Part shown: positions 61,928 to 64,000 of the stretch, piece after piece | Layout of the letters: the number at the start of each line of letters is the position of its first letter | How positions within the stretch are numbered: the first letter of the stretch is position 1 | DNA from: Paenibacillus sp. 1_12 | Lineage (GTDB): Bacteria; Bacillota; Bacilli; Paenibacillales; NBRC-103111 | Direction of reading: 5' to 3' | Length of the DNA stretch: 64,000 nucleotides | Assembly: GCF_900114475.1 (NCBI RefSeq) | Contig: NZ_FOTE01000008.1 | Span: forward strand, 186,001 to 250,000 | Notes under the pieces: generated by a model | Databases searched by the model: none | Told to the model about the DNA's origin: nothing | Seen by the model: the letters and a program-made list of their open reading frames with translations, nothing else | Position numbers and translations under genes: made by a program

Positions 61928-62494
61928 ATGAGTACAAACCTGGAAAGCAAGCTTCGCACAGGCTTAAAGCCGCAGCAATTTATTGAAGGTATGACGAAGA
62001 ATAAGGAAAAATTTGTGGAGTGGTATGAAGCTTTTACATGGGAAAACGAGGACGACAAGGAATTCTTCGAATCCTTGAATAATCGTGATGACCTGTGCTG
62101 CCTCGCATTGATCGCTGATTGGTGCGGCGATGTTGTACGTAACGTGCCTGCCGTGTTCCGTGCTTTGGAAATTTCCGGTATACCGACTGAGGTATTAATT
62201 AAGGAAGAGCATCCCGATGTGATGGCGCAGTTTTTGACTGGTGGCGGGGAAGCCGTCCCAATCATTATTTTCACCGATTTCAGCGGTCATGTACTTGGGC
62301 ATTGGGGACCTCGTCCGGCGCATGTGCAGTCGGTTATGACGCAGTTCAAAAAAGAAAATCCGGATCGTAACGCTGCGGATTATAATGAGAAAATTCAGGT
62401 GGCGCGCCAGGAAATGGGTCGTCAGTACGGAGAAGGCACTGGTTATCAAACCGTTATCGTCAAAGAACTTCGCGATCTGCTTTCCTCGTTTTAA
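61928..62494 (+). CDS. Thioredoxin-fold protein with single active-site Cys
   Basis: 188 aa. ADWCGDVVRNVPAVFRALE near residues 59-77 is the position of the thioredoxin motif, but CxxC is replaced by C-G-D-V, as in the thioredoxin-9 type group. VPIIIF later supplies the cis-proline. A disulfide reductase role is therefore unlikely in the classical sense; bacillithiol-linked or regulatory roles are possible. AAGGAGG at 61910-61916 sets ATG 61928. The next gene starts 12 bases after its stop, so the two are probably co-transcribed. Confidence 0.85.
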   Translation: MSTNLESKLRTGLKPQQFIEGMTKNKEKFVEWYEAFTWENEDDKEFFESLNNRDDLCCLALIADWCGDVVRNVPAVFRALEISGIPTEVLIKEEHPDVMAQFLTGGGEAVPIIIFTDFSGHVLGHWGPRPAHVQSVMTQFKKENPDRNAADYNEKIQVARQEMGRQYGEGTGYQTVIVKELRDLLSSF

Positions 62495-62506
62495 GGCGGG
62501 CGTAGC

Positions 62507-63157
62507 ATGAGTATTGAAGGACTGAAGATTGAATCGTTCTCATTGGGACCAATTGGGACAAACGCCTACCTACTGTCCAGACCCAATGAGGGCAAAGCGA
62601 TTATTATTGATCCCGGCATGAATCCCAAGCCGCTCCTGAAGCGGATCGGAGACCTGCAGATTGAAGCTATTTTACTTACGCATGCCCATTTTGACCATAT
62701 CGGCAGTGTGGATGAGATCCGCAAGCTGAAGGGCTGTCCGGTCTATCTGCATGATGCAGAAGCAGACTGGCTAACGAATCCGAAGCTGAACGGCTCTACG
62801 AAATATCCCGAGCTTGGCGGACCGATCCAGACCGATCCAGCCGAATTCGCTTTGGATCAAGGTCAAGTATTGAAGATGATTGGCTTGGAGATTAAGGTAC
62901 TGCATACGCCAGGACATTCTCCGGGCAGTGTCAGCTTTCTGATCGGCTCTGAAACCGAGGGCTGGTATTTGTTCGGTGGCGACGTGCTGTTCCGCTTGTC
63001 GGTCGGGCGTACCGACCTGCCAGGAGGCAGATCGGAAGAACTGCTTGATTCGATACATGGCAAGCTGTTCAATCTATCGGATGAGACGGTGGTATACCCA
63101 GGTCATGGTGTGAAAACGACGATCGGCTACGAGCGGGATAATAACCCGTACGTGTAG
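62507..63157 (+). CDS. MBL-fold hydrolase, glyoxalase II-like (YqgX type)
   Basis: 216 aa. Metal motifs THAHFDH (H59, H61, D63, H64), TPGHSPGS, GGDVLF and YPGHG are complete. It resembles Bacillus YqgX and other glyoxalase II-like thioester hydrolases, which release D-lactate from the thiol adduct of methylglyoxal. It follows the thioredoxin-fold gene by 12 bases; a shared thiol-related task is an inference. ATG 62507 follows AAGGCGGG. Confidence 0.92.
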   Translation: MSIEGLKIESFSLGPIGTNAYLLSRPNEGKAIIIDPGMNPKPLLKRIGDLQIEAILLTHAHFDHIGSVDEIRKLKGCPVYLHDAEADWLTNPKLNGSTKYPELGGPIQTDPAEFALDQGQVLKMIGLEIKVLHTPGHSPGSVSFLIGSETEGWYLFGGDVLFRLSVGRTDLPGGRSEELLDSIHGKLFNLSDETVVYPGHGVKTTIGYERDNNPYV

Positions 63158-63173
63158 CGTTTGTCGATGATTT

Positions 63174-63221
63174 AAGCTCTTTCGTTATCGCTCGTAGAAG
63201 CGGTAATGAAGGAGCTTTTGT
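63174..63221 (+). terminator. Rho-independent terminator
   Basis: AAGCTCTTTCGTTATCGCT pairs with AGCGGTAATGAAGGAGCTT (three wobble or mismatch positions), followed by TTTGTTTTAC. It ends the hydrolase transcript. A second hairpin, GGACTGCC-GCTT-GGCAGTCC at 63270-63289, faces the minus-strand gene but lacks a clear T-run. Confidence 0.8.
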
Positions 63222-63320
63222 TTTACTTTTATATCACGCAGGCTGAACATGTGGAGGGACACACGAAGAGGACTGCCGCTTGGCAGTCCCCTGGTTTAAT
63301 CATCTTACCCATCATTCCGT

Positions 63321-63701
63321 TTAAAGCTCGATTTCCGCTATCTTCATAATATCCGCCAAATCATCATGAGCAGGCACCAGCTTTTCCGCTTCTTCATCGA
63401 CTTTGGCTGTGACTGTCTGCTTGAAGTTGTCCAACGCAGCCGGATCCACGCTTACATGCTCCGATTCCTCAACGAGTCGTTTAATATAAATTAATTCCAA
63501 AAAATAATCCAAATCCACAACAATGCCTCGTGCTTGCTTATTATCTGCATTTTGAAGCGTGTAGATGTCGTTATTTTGCTTGTTTGCATAAGAATCCAGA
63601 ATCTCGGATAGTTTCTCTGTCCTTGTTACCTCGGAAACGGTAATCACGTTCTTTAGAATCAGCTCCAACAAATCCTGTGGAACACCAGTTGGTTTTTCCA
63701 T
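63321..63701 (-). CDS. Acidic small protein, unknown function
   Basis: 126 aa, very acidic and helical, without membrane segment or motif I know. It opens MEKPTGVPQDLLELILKNVI. TGAGGAG ahead of ATG 63701 (minus) is a good ribosome site, and the coding pattern is like that of its neighbours. Nothing nearby suggests a function. Confidence 0.65.
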   Translation of the reverse strand: MEKPTGVPQDLLELILKNVITVSEVTRTEKLSEILDSYANKQNNDIYTLQNADNKQARGIVVDLDYFLELIYIKRLVEESEHVSVDPAALDNFKQTVTAKVDEEAEKLVPAHDDLADIMKIAEIEL

Positions 63702-63855
63702 TACACAACACTCCTCACCTTTACTTAAACGCTTACATCACTCGCAGAACCTGTAAGCGTAAATGTATCCTGAACACGGGATTCTTCTATTATGCCACTT
63801 CCGAAGCGCTCCATCAAGCGTTCTGTATAGGTTTAGATGGTGGGATTGTTGGAAA

Positions 63856-64000
63856 TTATTTACAGCGAACCAGGATATCAATCGGATAACGTCCCGCGTT
63901 GCGTCCATATAGACATAGGCCGCCGGAGCCTTCTGGCAGATCAGCAGGAACCTCTAGCTTTAACCGGAAGGAGCCTCTGGCAATAATCTCGGGCGTGAGT
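63856..64000 (-). CDS. C-terminal end of an unidentified gene (5' cut by window)
   Basis: On the minus strand a frame is open from the window edge to TAA at 63858-63856, giving 47 residues that include FRLKLEVPADLPEG and end GRYPIDILVRCK. The composition is protein-like and the segment looks like a terminal beta domain. It lies upstream of, and in the same direction as, the 126-aa gene. The family is not recognised. Confidence 0.5.
   Translation of the reverse strand, partial: LTPEIIARGSFRLKLEVPADLPEGSGGLCLYGRNAGRYPIDILVRCK

Noticed and set aside
63677-63889. Plus-strand open frame of 70 codons near the right edge
   Set aside because: It overlaps the start of a better supported minus-strand gene and its upstream region, with no ribosome site.

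Overview
The window looks like a stretch of chromosome from a member of the Paenibacillaceae (Bacillota, probably Paenibacillus or a close relative). The grounds are strong AAGGAGG-type ribosome sites, frequent GTG and TTG starts, a membrane-spanning AraC-type regulator beside a sugar lipoprotein and LplB/LplC-type permeases, YqgX- and YkfB-like proteins, and a CcpA-type cre site. I saw no rRNA, tRNA, CRISPR array, prophage or insertion sequence.

1-13651: a directional run of seven genes forming the most unusual part of the window. They are the tail of an unidentified gene, a tubulin/FtsZ-like GTPase (1129 aa), a 784-aa protein that looks like a degenerate paralogue of it without the GTP-binding signature, a six-helix membrane protein with a von Willebrand A domain, a 211-aa protein of unknown family, a zinc-ribbon TRAFAC-type GTPase, and a 966-aa protein with a large cytoplasmic part, one membrane helix and two extracellular Ig-like repeats. 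The long gaps inside the run carry a large imperfect inverted repeat, repetitive tracts and two copies of a composite palindromic repeat, each just ahead of a gene. I read this as a multi-component, membrane-tethered NTPase system of unknown purpose.

13740-23095: ordinary chromosomal genes. These are a small Cys-containing protein, a TauE/SafE permease (minus), a Cache-GGDEF diguanylate cyclase, a VOC-fold protein, a soluble PAS hybrid histidine kinase followed by an NAD(P)-binding protein, a D-2-hydroxyacid dehydrogenase preceded by three 41-bp tandem repeats, and chorismate synthase aroC (minus).

23487-37261: a DauR/YheO-like regulator followed by eleven co-directional genes. They encode a complete dipeptide/oligopeptide ABC transporter and enzymes that fit uptake and breakdown of peptides containing D-residues or derived from the cell wall: a COG3964-like amidohydrolase, a threonine-synthase-like PLP enzyme, an M20 peptidase, a beta-lactamase-fold hydrolase, an L-Ala-D/L-Glu epimerase, a RidA-family protein and alanine dehydrogenase.

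37308-47679: a promoter-leader-terminator unit ahead of a 71-aa protein, an MFS transporter, a secreted CYTH-like protein (minus), and a LysR regulator divergent from a ferric-iron-type ABC transporter whose operon ends with a beta-CASP metallo-beta-lactamase protein. An aldo/keto reductase and a perfect 35-bp palindrome follow.

48155-60479: a carbohydrate-use cluster with a transmembrane AraC regulator, a sugar-binding lipoprotein under a putative cre site, a GH42 beta-galactosidase, a sugar-acid dehydratase of the enolase superfamily, a 942-aa glycosidase-like protein of uncertain family and two permeases. The ATPase is not encoded here, as is usual for this transporter type.

60718-64000: housekeeping-type genes, namely two conserved small proteins (minus), a DedA protein, a thioredoxin-fold protein, a glyoxalase-II-like hydrolase, and the end of a minus-strand gene cut by the window edge.
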